NCBI RefSeq assembly: GCF_036227225.1
Contig: NZ_CP109444.1
Location: forward strand, 186,001 to 250,000
From: Streptomyces sp. NBC_01478
Lineage (GTDB): Bacteria > Actinomycetota > Actinomycetes > Streptomycetales > Streptomycetaceae
Reading direction: 5' to 3'
DNA length: 64,000 bases
The number at the start of each line of letters is the position of its first letter. Within the stretch, counting starts at the first letter, position 1. The notes under the pieces are model-generated. The model had not been told where the DNA came from. It was given only the letters and a program-made list of their open reading frames with translations, and searched no databases. The translations under genes were made by a program, and so were the position numbers. Of the stretch, positions 23,860-33,228 are shown piece by piece.

Positions 23860-25668
23860 TCAGTGCAGTTCCTGGTCCGCCTCCCGCTCCCCGGCGCGGC
23901 CCCGCCGTACGCCGGAATCCGCGGACGCGGACGCGGACGCGGGCTCGGACGCGGTCGGGCCGTGGCCGTTGGCGTTGCCGTTGGGCGAGGAGATGTGGCC
24001 GTTGGAGGCGGCGGGGCCCCCGAGCGCGGCGTGGCCGTCGTCCGGGTGGCCGAGGTGGGCCAGGGCCTCCCGCATCTCCTGCGGGGTGGGCTTGGCGATC
24101 TGGTTGCCGTAGAGCCAGCGGCTGAGGCGGTGGCGCAGCGCCTGGCCGCGCCGGGCGGGGTTGGGGACGCCGTCGTGTTCGGCGGTGGGGGCGGGCAGCG
24201 GGGTGTAGGCCCTGCGGGCCAGCAGCGCGTACTCCCGCTGCCGGTCCAGGCGTTCGTGGACCTCGACGAACTCGCCGTCGGGCAGCCGCCGGATCCGGCC
24301 GGTCTCGCGGCCGTGCAGGAGGGTGTCGCGTTCACGGCGCTGCAGGCCCAGGCAGATCCGCCGGGTGAGGACATAGGTGAGCGCGGGGACGGCGAACACG
24401 CCGATCCGCACCGACCAGGTGATCTGGTTCAGGGACAGGTGGAACTCCTGGGCCAGCACGTCGTTGGCGCCGCCGAAGAACAGCACCAGGTACAGGGCGA
24501 CGAAGCCGACGCCGAACGCGGTGCGGGTGGGGTGGTCGCGCGGCCGGTCCAGGAGATGGTGCTCGCGCCGGTCCCCGGTGGCCCAGGCCTCCAGGAACGG
24601 CCACAGCGCGATCACGGCCATCATCAGGGTGGGCACGATGACGGCGGGGATCAGGATGCCGAGGTTGACGGTGTACCCGCCGAGGCTGAACTCCCAGGCC
24701 GGCATGGCCCGCAGGGCGCCCTCCAGGAAACCCATGTACCAGTCGGGCTGGGAGCCCTGGGAGATCTGGTCCGCGCGGTAGGGGCCGTAGGTCCACACCG
24801 GGTTGATCTGCGCGATGCCCGCCAGCAGCGAGAGCACCCCGGCGATGATGAAGAAGAAGCCGCCGGCCTTGGCCGTGTAGTGCGGGAACAGGGGCTGGCC
24901 CACGACGTTCTTCTCGGTGCGGGCAGGCCCCCGGAACTGGGTGTGCTTGTGGTAGAAGACCAGGATCAGGTGCACGGTCAGCAGCGCCACGACGATGCCC
25001 GGGATCAGCAGGATGTGGAAGCCGTAGAACCGGCCGATCACGTTGTGGCCCGGGAACTCCCCGCCGAACAGGAACATCGACAGGTACGTGCCCACCAGCG
25101 GGATGGCCAGGGTGACGCCCTCGGCGATGCGCAGGCCGGTGCCGGAGAGCAGGTCGTCGGGGAGCGAGTAGCCCACGAAGCCCTCCAGGGTGACCAGCAC
25201 CAGCAGCGTGAAGCCGAACAGCCAGTTCAGCTCGCGCGGCTTGCGGAACGAGCCGGTCAGGAAGTGGCGCAGGGTGTGCAGGCACAGCGCGCCGATCATG
25301 GTCAGCGCCGACCAGTGGTGCAGTTGGCGGATGAACAGGCCGCCGCGCACCTCGAAGCTGATGTGCACGGTGGAGGCGTAGGCCTGCGACATCCGTACGC
25401 CGTGCAGCGGGGCGTAGGAGCCGTTGTAGACCGTCTCGGACATGCTCGGGTCGAAGAAGAGCGTGAGCCAGATCCCGGTCACCAGCAGCACGACGAAGCT
25501 GTAGAGGGCGATCTCGCCGAACATGAACGACCAGTGCTCGGGGAACACCTTGCGCACCAGGAAACGGAAGTTGTAGATCCCCAGCCGCCCGTCGGTCCAG
25601 TCGGCGACCCGCTCACCCCGCGAGGGCGCGGTGCGCGAGCTGCGGGGGGATGCATCGGTGCCGGTCAT
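23860..25668 (-). CDS. qcrB: cytochrome bc1 complex cytochrome b subunit (QcrB), stand-alone copy
   Basis: A 602-residue actinobacterial QcrB, the quinol-oxidising membrane subunit of the bc1 (menaquinol:cytochrome c) complex. Haem-ligand helices are visible (RQLHHWSALTMIGALCLHTL and YGFHILLIPGIVVALLTVHL), as is the Qo-site region between them. The C-terminal 90 residues are Ser/Ala/Asn-rich. Housekeeping qcrB lies in a qcrCAB operon; no qcrA or qcrC is present here. A second, lone qcrB inside a naphthoquinone-type cluster suggests a resistant copy of the product's target (inference). AGGAAGGGG precedes ATG 25668. Confidence 0.93.
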   Translation of the reverse strand: MTGTDASPRSSRTAPSRGERVADWTDGRLGIYNFRFLVRKVFPEHWSFMFGEIALYSFVVLLVTGIWLTLFFDPSMSETVYNGSYAPLHGVRMSQAYASTVHISFEVRGGLFIRQLHHWSALTMIGALCLHTLRHFLTGSFRKPRELNWLFGFTLLVLVTLEGFVGYSLPDDLLSGTGLRIAEGVTLAIPLVGTYLSMFLFGGEFPGHNVIGRFYGFHILLIPGIVVALLTVHLILVFYHKHTQFRGPARTEKNVVGQPLFPHYTAKAGGFFFIIAGVLSLLAGIAQINPVWTYGPYRADQISQGSQPDWYMGFLEGALRAMPAWEFSLGGYTVNLGILIPAVIVPTLMMAVIALWPFLEAWATGDRREHHLLDRPRDHPTRTAFGVGFVALYLVLFFGGANDVLAQEFHLSLNQITWSVRIGVFAVPALTYVLTRRICLGLQRRERDTLLHGRETGRIRRLPDGEFVEVHERLDRQREYALLARRAYTPLPAPTAEHDGVPNPARRGQALRHRLSRWLYGNQIAKPTPQEMREALAHLGHPDDGHAALGGPAASNGHISSPNGNANGHGPTASEPASASASADSGVRRGRAGEREADQELH

Positions 25669-26224
25669 GCCCGTGCCCCTTCCTCTGACCGCCGGACGCT
25701 GTGGCCGGTACGGGTCGTACAGGTGATACCGGTGACATGAGTGGTGCGGGTGGCGCGGGTGGTCTGCGGCGGCGCCGGCCGGCCGGTCCGGCCCGCGGGC
25801 GGGCGGACGGCCGGGGCCGGGACACGGTGGCCGTACGGCGGGAACAGGCCGCGGTGGTGGTACGGCGGGGCCGGCCGCCGGGCGGCGCGGGCTGCCTGCG
25901 GCGGTACGGGACGGGCCCTGCCGCCGGGCGGGAAGACGGCCGGGGACGGGACACCGTGGTGGTACGGCAGGACCGGGCCGCAGGGATGATGCGGCGCGGC
26001 CGGGACACGGCGGGCATACGGCGGGGCCGGTCGGCGGGCGGGGTGGGGGTGTCGCGGGGGTGTGCCGCTCTCCTCTGTGCCCAACTGGCCTGTGCTGTCT
26101 GCCCTGTCGGGGGTGCGGGCCGGGGCGGGGCCCGCCGGTCCGGCTTCCTGGGCGGCTGGTCGGTTCACTTTCTCCACTCTCGTCGTGCGGGACACCTCGT
26201 GGGACCGGGTGCGGGGCGGGGTGT
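25669..26224. other. repeat-rich gap between qcrB and the FAD monooxygenase
   Basis: About 550 bases with imperfect direct repeats built on ACGGCCGGGG-CGGGACAC-GTGG-GTACGGC, clearest near 25810 and 25943. The open frames across it give only Pro/Arg/Ala-rich low-complexity peptides. I find no supported gene. Confidence 0.5.
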
Positions 26225-27891
26225 TCACGGCCGCCTCCGCTCACCGGCGGGGGCCGCCGCGGGCGCGGGTGCGGCGGGGCGCGGGGCACCGGCCGGGACC
26301 GGGCGGGCGGGTGCCGGTGCGGTGCGGCGGCGGGGCGCGTCGGGGCCGTGGGTGGTGCTGGGGGGCGCGTACGGGGCGGGGCCGCGCGGGGTGCGCAGGG
26401 CGGCCCGCAGCGCGCGCGGCCGCAGCGCCGCGGCCGGGGCCGGCGGGGTGCCGGGGGCGTGCAGGGTGCGCAGCAGCAGGGTGGCCGCGTACGGGTCGGT
26501 GGTCGCGGCGGCCGCGACACGGGCCGCGTACCAGGCCGTGTACCGGGCGGTGAGAGGGGGCGCGGCGGGCCGTCCTGCGACGCCGCCGCCGCCTGCCGGT
26601 CCGCGGCCGCCGTGCCCGCCGTGTCCCAAGTGCCTGCCGTTCCCGGGGTGTTCGGGGCGTGCGGGGGGTGTGCCGTGCCGGGGGTGCGGCGGGCCGTCCG
26701 CCAGGCGGGGGCCACCTCGCGGGCCAGGGCGTGGCGCAGCCGGTGGCTGATGCCGACGGCCGTGCCGTGGCCGGCCAGTAACTGCTCCAGCGCCAGCGCG
26801 CACCGCACGGCCAGCGCCATGCCCTGGCCGCCGGCCGCGTCCAGGTCCGCCAGCGCGTCGCCGACCACCAGGAACTGGTCGGGCCAGCGGCGCAGTTTCT
26901 CGTAGCGGTGCCAGCGGACGCCGGCGCGGGTGCAGCCGTAGACCGGGCCCAGCGGGGTGGCGGCCTCGAGGACGTCGTGCAGCAGCGGGTGGCGCAGGGC
27001 GCGCGCGGCGTGCAGCAGCCCGGCGTGGCCGGCCGGCGGGCGGGCGGTGCCGGCGGCGGTGAGGGTCACCGACCAGCGGCCGCCCTCGACGGGGTGCAGG
27101 ACGCCCTGGCGCGGATGGCCGGGCGCGGCCATGAGCAGCAGGCTCTTCCAGTCGGCGACATGGCCCACCGGCGGGGCGAACACGGCGGTGGCGAAGGCGG
27201 CCGGGGCGGCGGCCACGCTCAACGGGGGCTGCCCGTAGCCGAGTTCGGCCAGCCAGCGGGAGGCCTGGGAGCCGCGGCCGGAGGCGTCCACCACGAACTC
27301 GGCCGGCAGCAGACGCCGTACGCCCGGCCCGCCCCTGCTGTCGGGGGCGGTGCGGTCGCGGCCGCGTATCCACACGCCGGTGACGGTGTCGTGGCGGCCG
27401 CCGCGCAGGGCGACGGCCTCGTGCCCGGGCAGGAAGTCCACCTTCGGGTCGGCGCGCAGCCGCGCCCGCACCACCGCGTCGATCAGGTCGCGGCCGGCGC
27501 AGAGCAGCGGCAGGCCGGCGTCGAAGCGGGGCAGCCAGCCGCCCGGCCCCAGCACCAGCATGTCCTTGGGCACGGTGACGCGGACCGCCCCGGCGGCGGC
27601 CAGGTCCTGGCCGATGCCGGGGAACAGCCGCTCCAGCCCCTGATGGGCGGCCGGCACCAGCACATGGGTGTGCCGGGCCTGGGGCACACCCGGACGCCGC
27701 CCCGGTCCGGAGGGCACCCAGTCGCGCTCGATCACCGTGACGTGGTCCATGAAGCCGGCCAGGGCCCGTGCCGCGGTGAGCCCGGCGAGACCGGCGCCGA
27801 TCACCACGGCACGCCCGTGGCCACCACCCGCGCCGGCCCCCGCGTATGCACTCAACTCGGCTGCCCTCCCTGCTCGTTGTGCCTTCATCAT
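26225..27891 (-). CDS. FAD-dependent monooxygenase, frameshifted in this sequence
   Basis: A flavoprotein of the aromatic hydroxylase/geranylgeranyl-reductase-like group. The FAD site is AVVIGAGLAGLTAARAL (about 29-45) and the second FAD motif is FLVVGDALADLDAAGGQGMA. The sensible frame runs from ATG 27891 to about 26560, then the protein-like sequence (LTARYTAWYAARVAAAATTD) continues one frame over to the stop at 26225. Adding one C to the five-base G run at 26556-26560 (plus strand) restores about 555 residues. An in-frame TTG near 27857 with a better Shine-Dalgarno is an alternative start. It could hydroxylate the naphthoquinone. A nine-unit 11-bp repeat lies upstream. Confidence 0.75.
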
Positions 27892-27942
27892 GCGGCGCCC
27901 CGACACCCCCCGACGGCCGCTTCGACCGCCCGGGGACCACCT

Positions 27943-28037
27943 CTCCAGCACGCCTCCAGCACGCCTCGAGCCGGACTCCGGCGAGGCTGTGGACGGACTC
28001 CGGGAGGATTCGAGAAGGACTCCGGCAGGACTCCGGC
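27943..28037. promoter_or_regulatory. array of nine heptamers at exact 11-bp spacing (SARP-like operator)
   Basis: Heptamers begin at 27943, 27954, 27965, 27976, 27987, 27998, 28009, 28020 and 28031. They read CTCCAGC, CTCCAGC, CTCGAGC, CTCCGGC, CTGTGGA, CTCCGGG, TTCGAGA, CTCCGGC and CTCCGGC. SARP regulators bind direct repeats one helical turn apart, usually two or three; nine is exceptional. The array is 50 to 150 bases upstream of the FAD monooxygenase start. Confidence 0.65.
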
Positions 28038-28442
28038 GACAGGGGCGCGACCAGGGGGAAAACCGGGCCGGGACGTATTCCGGGGCCGGTTGCGGGGGGG
28101 GCGGGCCGAGGGGCGGTGCCGGCCCCCGTTGCGGGGGCCCGGGCGGGGGCCCGGAGGCCGGGGCCGGGGCCCGCGCGTCGGTCCGGTGCCGGATCGGGGG
28201 CGCACGCCCGGGGGGCGGGCCGAGTGCCGGGCCCGGTGGACACCCGGGCGCAGGGCCGGGGTGCCCGGGGCGCCGTCGCAGGCGGAGCACCGTCGCGGAC
28301 GGCAGGTACGACGGACGCCGGCGGCCGGACCGGCGGGCACCCGGGTGCCGGGCCGGCCGGTGGATGCCGCAGGCGCCGTCGCGGGCAGCGGGTCCAGCAG
28401 GTCCAGTGGGCGAAGCCGTCCGGCCCGGCGGGTGAGGCGCCG
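28038..28442. other. intergenic, low-complexity
   Basis: About 400 bases of very GC-rich DNA between the repeat array and the stop of the CreD-like gene. I see no gene. Confidence 0.4.
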
Positions 28443-30005
28443 TCAGGCGCCGTGTCCGCCGGACGGCGCCGCCACCGCACCCGTACCGGAACCCATGCCC
28501 TGGCCGGAGCCCGTGGCGGGGCCGGTGGCGGTGGGGCCGGGCAGGGCGAGGGAGCGGTCCACCAGGGCCGCGGCGGCGCCGGTGTAGCCGGCCGGGTCGA
28601 ACAGGGCCGTCGCCTCCTGGGGGGTGAGGACGCCGGCCAGTTCCGGGAGGCCGGCCAGGACGTCGGCGAGCGGGAGGCCGGTGCGGGTGGCGAGCAGGGA
28701 GGCGCGGGTGAGGAGTTCCCGGGCCGCCGTCCGGCCCAGCCGGGGGGCCAGGACGGCCGAGACGCGCTCCGAGAGGAGCTGTCCGCCGGTGGCCGTGAGG
28801 TTGGCGCGCATCCGTTCGGGGCGGACGGTCAGGCCGCGGGCGAGTTCGAGGGCCGTGTGCGCGGCGCCGCCGGTCAGCCGCAGGCACTCGCGCAGCGGCT
28901 GCCACTCCGCGTGCCACACCCCGGCCGAGCGTTCGTCCTCGGCGGCCAGGCACTGCATCAGGACGGTCGCCTGCGCGGGCACCTGCAGGGCGGCGGAGCG
29001 GATCAGGGTCGCCAGCACGGGGTTGCGTTTGTGCGGCATCGCCGAGGACGCGCCCCGTCCGGCGACGGCGGGCTCGGCCACCTCGCCGATCTCGGTACGG
29101 GCCAGCACCAGCACGTCCGCGGCGATCTTGCCGAGCGCCCCGGCCGCGTGCGCGAGGCCGGCCGCCAGATCGGCGAGGGGGGTGCGCAGCGCGTGCCAGG
29201 GCAGCACCGGTGCGGCCAGGCCCGTCTCCTCGGCGAAGGCCTCGGTCAGGGCCGTCGCCAGGACGGCAGGGTCGGTGCCCGGATCCGCGTACTGCAGATA
29301 GCCGGCCAGGGTGCCGGCCGCGCCGCCGAGCGACACCGGGAGCCCGCCGTCGGCGAGGCGGCCGAGGCGGTCGGCGGCGTCCAGGACGAGGCGGCGCCAG
29401 CCGGCCGCCTTGAGACCGAAGGTCGTGGGCACCGCGTGCAGGGCCAGGGTGCGGCCCGCCATCACCGTGTCGCGGTGCCCGGCCGCCAGGGCGGCCAGGG
29501 CGTCGGCGACGGCCCGCAGGTCCGCGACGATCAGGCGCAGCGCGCGGGCGGCCACCAGCATCGCGCCGGTGTCCAGGACGTCCTGGCTGGTGGAGCCGCG
29601 GTGCACGTACTCGGCCGCGGCCGGGCAGTCCTGGGCGACCCGCGCGGTCAGCGCCTTGACCAGGCCCACCACCGGGTTGGCGGTCTCCCGCGCGGCCAGG
29701 GCGAGTTCGCGTACGTCGAACAGCTCCGCGCGGGCCGCCGCGGTGACGGCGGCCGCCGCCCGGGCGGGCACCGTGCCCAGGCGGGCCTGCGCGCGGGCCA
29801 GCGCCGCCTCCGCGTCCAGCATCGCCTGCAGCCACGCGCCGTCGCCGACGGCCGCCTCGACCGGGGTGCCCGCCCGCACCGGTGACAGCAGCCCGGCGTC
29901 CAGATGGGCGGACAGGGCCGCGGGCGGCAGGGACCGCGGAGACCGCCCGGACTGCGGGGACTGCGGGGACTGCGGGGACTGCGGGGACTGCCAGGAGGAG
30001 GTCAT
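28443..30005 (-). CDS. CreD-like nitrosuccinate lyase (fumarase/aspartase superfamily)
   Basis: A 520-residue member of the adenylosuccinate lyase/carboxymuconate cycloisomerase branch. Two superfamily motifs are intact: HRGSTSQDVLDT (135-146) and the signature GASSAMPHKRNP (318-329), with the flexible-loop serines. CreD homologues release nitrite and fumarate from nitrosuccinate. The pairing with a CreE-like gene, translationally coupled by an ATGA overlap, supports this over a purine or protocatechuate role. The N-terminus carries QSP repeats from a nine-base tandem repeat, and the C-terminus is Gly/Ser-rich. Confidence 0.85.
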   Translation of the reverse strand: MTSSWQSPQSPQSPQSPQSGRSPRSLPPAALSAHLDAGLLSPVRAGTPVEAAVGDGAWLQAMLDAEAALARAQARLGTVPARAAAAVTAAARAELFDVRELALAARETANPVVGLVKALTARVAQDCPAAAEYVHRGSTSQDVLDTGAMLVAARALRLIVADLRAVADALAALAAGHRDTVMAGRTLALHAVPTTFGLKAAGWRRLVLDAADRLGRLADGGLPVSLGGAAGTLAGYLQYADPGTDPAVLATALTEAFAEETGLAAPVLPWHALRTPLADLAAGLAHAAGALGKIAADVLVLARTEIGEVAEPAVAGRGASSAMPHKRNPVLATLIRSAALQVPAQATVLMQCLAAEDERSAGVWHAEWQPLRECLRLTGGAAHTALELARGLTVRPERMRANLTATGGQLLSERVSAVLAPRLGRTAARELLTRASLLATRTGLPLADVLAGLPELAGVLTPQEATALFDPAGYTGAAAALVDRSLALPGPTATGPATGSGQGMGSGTGAVAAPSGGHGA

Positions 30006-32251
30006 GCGCCTGCCTTCGCGCTCGGGGCCGTGACCGGGGCCGTGACGGGGCTTGGGGGCACGGGAGTTGTTCCGGCCCAGGCCGGCCGGCGCAGGGGCGC
30101 GGGTGCCTGGGGCACGGCGAGGACCGCCGCCGCGATGGCGTCGGAGTCCTCCAGGGTGACCGAGCCGACGCCGGGCCGGATGCCCGCGGCGGTCACCCAG
30201 TGCACGGACTCGGTGGGCACCCCGTAGGCGAAGCGGCGCGGGTGGGGCACCCCGCGGGCGTCGACGAGGCGGTAGGGCCGCTCGGACACCTCCAGTCCCC
30301 CCGTCTCGTACCCCGTTCCGCTGCCGGTGTCGGTGCTGCCGGGGCCGGTGCCGGGGCCGTCGGCGGCGGGGATGCGGTAGGGGCGGCACTGGCCGGTGCG
30401 CAGCAGTTGGTTCATCAGCGGGTCGGCGGTGCGCCGCAGGTCGATCGCGGGCAGCCGGGCCTCGATGAGGACGCCGGCCCGGACCTGTACGCCGGGGATG
30501 TCGGAGGTCGCCAGGAAGCAGGGGCCCTCCGGGTCGTCCGCCTGGGCGCTCACCCGCAGGCCGGGGCCGGTCACCTCCAGGACGCCGGCGTCGATGAGCG
30601 CGGCCATCTCCTCGATCCGCGAGGCCGGCGGGCCGATGGAGAGGTAGGCGTTGAGCGGGGTGTACCAGCCCTCCAGGTCCTCGCGGTGGGAGGCGGCGGA
30701 CAGGCCGGCGTGGTCGACGGCGAGCCGGACCTCGTTGCGCAGGTCGCGCAGCACGTCCAGGGCCGCCTTGACCGGTCCGCTGACGTTGCCCTGGCGGGCC
30801 AGGCGGACGTCCTCGTCGAGATGCCCGCGCAGCCAGGTGCGGAAGGCCGCCAGGTCGCGGAAGCCGCGGGTGCCGTAGGGGCGGGCCAGGCGCTCCCAGT
30901 CCCAGCGCTCGGCCGCGGCGATGCCGGCTTCGTCGAGCAGGCGGTCCTCGGCCGCGCCCGGCTCGGCGTGCAGGTAGCGCTCGGTGAACTCCTCGGCCGC
31001 CGCGGCCGCCTCGCCGCGCCGCACCAGCAGGGCGGCGTAGTAGACGGCGCACACCTCCTTGGAGATCAGCGGCCACAGGTCGGCGGCGAAGTCGACGGCC
31101 GTGCTGCGCCGGTCCCCCGCGCGCAGGGCGGCGATGCAGCCGGCCGTCAGCAGCCGGGGGCGGTGGCGGCCGTGGGCGCCCTTCTCGTTCTCGCCGCGCG
31201 CCTGGTAGGGCACCCCGCGCCGCGATCCGGCGTACAGGCGCGGCTCGCGGCCCGAGGGCCGGTAGACCAGACGCCCGCCGGTGCGGGTGAAGACGCCGCC
31301 CCGGCCCCGGGTGAACAGGGCCATGTGGTCGAAGAAGTTGAGGCCCAGCCCGCGCAGCAGCACGCTCTCGCCGGGCCGTACGAAGGAGAGGTCCACGTCG
31401 GCCGGGTTGGCGGGGGCCACGTAGGTCAGGCCGTGCCGGGCGGCGAAACGGTCCAGCCGCCGCTCGGTGGGCGAGAGCCGTGCCGGTACGTGGCCCTGCG
31501 CCAGGACGACCGCGGACAGAGCGCCCAGCCGGGTGCCGTCCTCCAGGGTGACGCTCTGGCGCCCGGCCCGCCGGCCGTCGGCGTCGGTGAGGGCGACGGC
31601 GCGCGCCGCGTGGACACGCACCCGCACATGCGCGGCGGCGTTCGCGACGACCCGCCCGAACGCCCAGGTGAGATAGGAGCCGTAGAGGGCGCGGGTGGGA
31701 TAGGTGTCGGGGCCCAGGGCGCGCGCCTCGGTGAGGATGTCCGCGCCGGCCACCGGTCCGGGGCAGCTCTCCAGGGTGCCCGACTCCAGGGCGCGGGCCC
31801 ACTCGTACAGGCTCGGCCCCTCCTCCAGCGGGCCGTCGATGCGGACGCTGGCGTCGGTGTAGACCGTCACCTGCGAGGCGACGGTGTTCATCAGCAGGTG
31901 CCGCGACTGGCTGGGGCGCCACACCCGGCCCGAGCCCGGCGGGTCGGGGTCGACGACATGCACGGTGACGGTGTCCCATCGGGGCGACTTCCGTTCCTGC
32001 GCGCACAGCCGTTCCAGTACGGAAAGGCCCCGGGGTCCGGCACCGACCAGGCACACCTCCAGATGCGCCGCCGCGGTGCCGCCGCCGGGCGGCGGTGCGG
32101 CGGCGCGCGGGTGGGGGTCCCCGGGCGGACGGGCCCCGCCCGGGGGAAACCGACCGGCCGTCGCATCGGCCGTCGTATCAGCCGTCGTGACGAGCGGCCC
32201 TGCGAGGAGTCCGGCGTCTACTGCGCGTTCGCCTGCGTGCGTACCGTCCAC
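30002..32251 (-). CDS. CreE-like FAD-dependent aspartate N-oxygenase
   Basis: A 749-residue FAD/NAD(P)-binding protein. The dinucleotide site is VCLVGAGPRGLSVLE (67-81) after a Gly/Pro-rich N-terminal stretch; HLLMNTVASQVTVYTD and the VLLRGLGLNFFDHMALF segment are typical of the CreE family. CreE converts L-aspartate to nitrosuccinate, and CreD then yields nitrite. The start is GTG 32251 with GGGAGGA four bases upstream. It is longer than I would expect for the family, mainly at the N-terminus. Nitrite could feed the candidate diazotase at 11978-13621. Confidence 0.85.
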   Translation of the reverse strand: MDGTHAGERAVDAGLLAGPLVTTADTTADATAGRFPPGGARPPGDPHPRAAAPPPGGGTAAAHLEVCLVGAGPRGLSVLERLCAQERKSPRWDTVTVHVVDPDPPGSGRVWRPSQSRHLLMNTVASQVTVYTDASVRIDGPLEEGPSLYEWARALESGTLESCPGPVAGADILTEARALGPDTYPTRALYGSYLTWAFGRVVANAAAHVRVRVHAARAVALTDADGRRAGRQSVTLEDGTRLGALSAVVLAQGHVPARLSPTERRLDRFAARHGLTYVAPANPADVDLSFVRPGESVLLRGLGLNFFDHMALFTRGRGGVFTRTGGRLVYRPSGREPRLYAGSRRGVPYQARGENEKGAHGRHRPRLLTAGCIAALRAGDRRSTAVDFAADLWPLISKEVCAVYYAALLVRRGEAAAAAEEFTERYLHAEPGAAEDRLLDEAGIAAAERWDWERLARPYGTRGFRDLAAFRTWLRGHLDEDVRLARQGNVSGPVKAALDVLRDLRNEVRLAVDHAGLSAASHREDLEGWYTPLNAYLSIGPPASRIEEMAALIDAGVLEVTGPGLRVSAQADDPEGPCFLATSDIPGVQVRAGVLIEARLPAIDLRRTADPLMNQLLRTGQCRPYRIPAADGPGTGPGSTDTGSGTGYETGGLEVSERPYRLVDARGVPHPRRFAYGVPTESVHWVTAAGIRPGVGSVTLEDSDAIAAAVLAVPQAPAPLRRPAWAGTTPVPPSPVTAPVTAPSAKAGA

Positions 32252-32562
32252 AGTTCCTCCCTTCCTGCGGCCACCGTGGGCGCCGGCGCTCGACCAGGGC
32301 TCGGCTGCGGGTGGAAAAGGCCTTGAGGAATCGGGGAGCGCATTTCACCGGCGTGTTCGCGAACGGGGCTGTATCGGGACTCGAGTCACCCGTCGGGTAA
32401 TGGAAGGAACCGTCAAGGGACCGCCAGGGGCTGTTGCGCCCGCCTCCGGCGGAGGAAAGCGCCGGGTCAACTGCCTTGATCGGCACGGGATATCACGGGA
32501 TATCAAAAAACGGAGTTGTGGACAGCGGTTGCGGGGCCCAGGCGCCTCGTGAAGGAGTTTCG
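32252..32562. promoter_or_regulatory. divergent promoter region of the CreE-like gene and the 32.6 kb regulator pair
   Basis: Read on the minus strand there are CTCCCCG, CTCAAGG and TTCCACC at 11-base steps near 32300-32330, a weak SARP-like set. The palindrome GACTCGAGTC lies near 32373, and GGGATATCACGGGATATC near 32488 is a short direct repeat. No gene is seen. Confidence 0.4.
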
Positions 32563-33228
32563 ATGAATTCCCAGTCATGCCTCAGGAGCCACTCCCAGGA
32601 AAGCGTCGCCGCCGCCGGGTCCGTCCTCTGCGCCCCGTGCGTGCGAAGGGCGGCGCAGCATCTGCGGGTGCTTCCCGCCCTGCATCAGGAATGCCTGCAC
32701 CAGGCGTCCCTGACGGGCCGGCGCACGAATCCCACCAAGGTCTCCGGCAGCCGCCGCAGGGACCACCTGGACATCACCGTGCTCGACGCCCGGCACAACA
32801 TCGAGACCATTCTCGAGTCGTGGTCGTCGATGGTCGCGGAAAAACGCGGAATCACCACTCCGCCGCGGGCCGTTCCCTCCCTGGCACGGTTTCTGACCCG
32901 GCATCTGGAATGGCTCGCCGGCCAGCCCCCGGCGGACGACTTCGCCGAGGAGATCGAACGCCTCGTCGGCGAACTGCGCCAGACCATCGACCCCGACCCC
33001 CATCCCCTGCACGCCCTCATCCGCGGCTGCGTGGTGGACGGCTGCCCGGGGACGATCAGCGCCCTCCCGCAGCGCGCCACCGGCACGGGCGGCGGCAGTA
33101 CCGGCAGCGGTGCCGGTTCGGGGTCGGGCGGCAGCATCCGCTGTTCCTCGGGGCACGCCTGGAACGTGGGCGAGTGGCTGGGGCTGCGCACACTGATGGA
33201 ACGGCAGCGGAAGGGTGTCAGCGCATGA
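32563..33228 (+). CDS. conserved small protein of unknown function, coupled to an HTH gene
   Basis: A 221-residue protein with GAAGGAG before its ATG. The N-terminal part has a cysteine/histidine cluster (LCAPCVRRAAQHLRVLPALH, then CLH) that could bind a metal. The middle is helical and acidic, and the C-terminus has CVVDGCPGTIS and, after a Gly/Ser linker, IRCSSGHAW. Similar protein pairs occur near antibiotic clusters and on integrated elements; no function is established to my knowledge. Its stop overlaps the next start (ATGA). Confidence 0.75.
   Translation: MNSQSCLRSHSQESVAAAGSVLCAPCVRRAAQHLRVLPALHQECLHQASLTGRRTNPTKVSGSRRRDHLDITVLDARHNIETILESWSSMVAEKRGITTPPRAVPSLARFLTRHLEWLAGQPPADDFAEEIERLVGELRQTIDPDPHPLHALIRGCVVDGCPGTISALPQRATGTGGGSTGSGAGSGSGGSIRCSSGHAWNVGEWLGLRTLMERQRKGVSA

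Noticed and set aside
25665..26228. A 187-codon minus-strand frame between qcrB and the monooxygenase
   Set aside because: The peptide is repetitive Pro/Ala/Arg and follows the DNA repeats; no start signal is convincing.
23860..29835. A 1,991-codon open frame on the minus strand through QcrB, the monooxygenase and part of the lyase
   Set aside because: Only QcrB and the FAD domain are protein-like; the joins are low-complexity and overlap the lyase gene in another frame. Lack of stops is due to the very high GC content.
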